Shown: positions 61,236-61,739 of the stretch, piece after piece
Position numbering within the stretch: position 1 is the first letter of the stretch
How the letters are laid out: each line of letters starts with the position of its first letter
IMG/VR virus record: IMGVR_UViG_3300027851_000030
Span: 1-61,739 of that record
Direction: 5' to 3' (one strand)
DNA: 61,739 nt
DNA from: a virus
Program-made: the position numbers and the translations under genes
The notes under the pieces: generated by a model
The model's input: only the letters and a program-made list of their open reading frames with translations
Database searches by the model: none
What the model was told of the DNA's origin: nothing

Positions 61236-61456
61236 GGTTTCACCACCAACGGATCACAACGGCACCATCCGATCCCTTCCACATAAACTTGGTAATCCAA
61301 ATACGCGAGGTCTTCCTCGTCATAGTCCTTCTCAAGATCCAACGGCGTTCTGTCTTTCGGCAACAATCCGTCGTAATGTTCGCAACACCCTTCGACCCAA
61401 ACATCTTCGGTCTTTAAACAATCCCGATACCAAATGCAGTCTTTACAACGTAACAT
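61232..61456 (-). CDS. Cys-rich small protein, first gene of the leftward block
   Basis: 74 residues with CKDCIWYRDC, EGCCEHYDG and WCRCDP, a likely zinc-binding arrangement, and an acidic middle (LEKDYDEEDLAYLDY). It is the first gene behind the leftward host-type promoter. Could be an early regulator or anti-host factor; no family recognised. Confidence 0.65.
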   Translation of the reverse strand: MLRCKDCIWYRDCLKTEDVWVEGCCEHYDGLLPKDRTPLDLEKDYDEEDLAYLDYQVYVEGIGWCRCDPLVVKP

Positions 61457-61476
61457 ATCATTCCCTCTCTACATCC

Positions 61477-61505
61477 CTTATACGCATCCCAACCGTAACT
61501 GTCAA
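61477..61505 (-). promoter_or_regulatory. Leftward sigma-70/sigma-A promoter
   Basis: On the minus strand TTGACA (61505-61500), 17-nt spacer, TATAAG (61482-61477), about 20 nt before the ATG at 61456. It drives the two small genes and the phage RNA polymerase by host transcription. Confidence 0.88.
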
Positions 61506-61561
61506 CTTTCGTGTGCAAAAAACGCACCGATCTCAATTTCATCCAAATTGAACAAAAAAAA

Positions 61562-61590
61562 TTGACACTTTGTTTTTCCTTGCGTATAAT
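61562..61590 (+). promoter_or_regulatory. Rightward sigma-70/sigma-A promoter at the window edge
   Basis: TTGACA (61562-61567), 17-nt spacer, TATAAT (61585-61590). It points out of the window. In a circular or circularly permuted genome it would read into the methyltransferase at 38 with a leader of about 180 nt. Confidence 0.9.
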
Positions 61591-61739
61591 ACTATCTTTT
61601 ATATTTAATATAGATAATAAAGATAAAGATTAAAGATTAATACTAAAGAAAGACTTAATACTGAAAGATAAGACTTATACAATACAAATAAAAGAAAAAG
61701 AAAAACAATAACTATAACGTAGTAAGACTCATATATACA
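61591..61739 (+). other. A-rich leader without gene
   Basis: 149 nt of A-rich, purine-biased sequence with short repeats (AAAGATTAA, GACTTAATACT). No gene or strong hairpin seen. Probably the untranslated start of the rightward early transcript. Confidence 0.5.

Overview
The window reads as a complete, or nearly complete, genome of a tailed phage (Caudoviricetes, long-tailed siphovirus-like architecture) of a Gram-positive, probably Bacillota, host. Reasons: strong AGGAGG-type ribosome binding sites with ATG/GTG/TTG starts; standard stop codons, including TGA as stop; several host-type TTGACA-N17-TATAAT promoters; an M23 plus SH3 endolysin suited to a cell wall without outer membrane; and a two-barrel (YonO/QDE-1-like) RNA polymerase of the kind known from Bacillus phage SPbeta. 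I cannot name host or genus. No contractile sheath was seen. Two tyrosine recombinases suggest a temperate or formerly temperate phage, but no CI-like repressor was recognised.

Layout. 1-13940 is a rightward (+) early block: C5 cytosine methyltransferase, dUTPase, a proteasome/HslV-fold protein, a guanylate kinase-sigma factor fusion, integrase, small proteins, then replication and recombination (Sak4-like ATPase, SSB, RecB/Cas4-like nuclease, an inserted HNH gene, primase-helicase, DnaE-type polymerase) and a second sigma factor. A bidirectional terminator at about 14066-14099 separates it from a long leftward (-) block that fills the rest. Read in its own direction (right to left) that block holds: two small proteins, an intron-split RNA polymerase, an unknown partner, a GIY-YIG endonuclease, a metallophosphoesterase, terminase small and large subunits, portal, protease/scaffold, decoration protein, major capsid, connector and neck genes, tail tube with Ig-like domain, tail chaperone candidate, an accessory cassette (32965-38569: lipoprotein, tRNAs, large structured noncoding RNA, thioredoxin, RecU, second recombinase), tape measure, tail tip, fibres, endolysin, holin and more fibres.

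Divergent host-type promoters at 61477-61505 (-) and 61562-61590 (+) sit at the right edge. If the sequence is circular, the + promoter reads across the junction into the methyltransferase at position 38, giving the expected divergent-start, convergent-end plan.

Most notable: (1) an 820-nt group I intron with an HNH gene splits the RNA polymerase exactly inside its catalytic DFDGD motif; (2) nine exact copies of a dyad, ATAAAA-N6-TTTTAT, are scattered over the genome, several at gene starts or in front of noncoding RNA; (3) a guanylate kinase is fused to a sigma-70-like factor; (4) three ungapped 91-92-bp homologous noncoding elements occur at 4534, 13942 and 35597; (5) about 850 nt of hairpin-dense RNA with tRNA-like modules recalls the GOLLD/ROOL class of large phage RNAs. 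Together with two sigma factors and its own polymerase this points to layered control of transcription.
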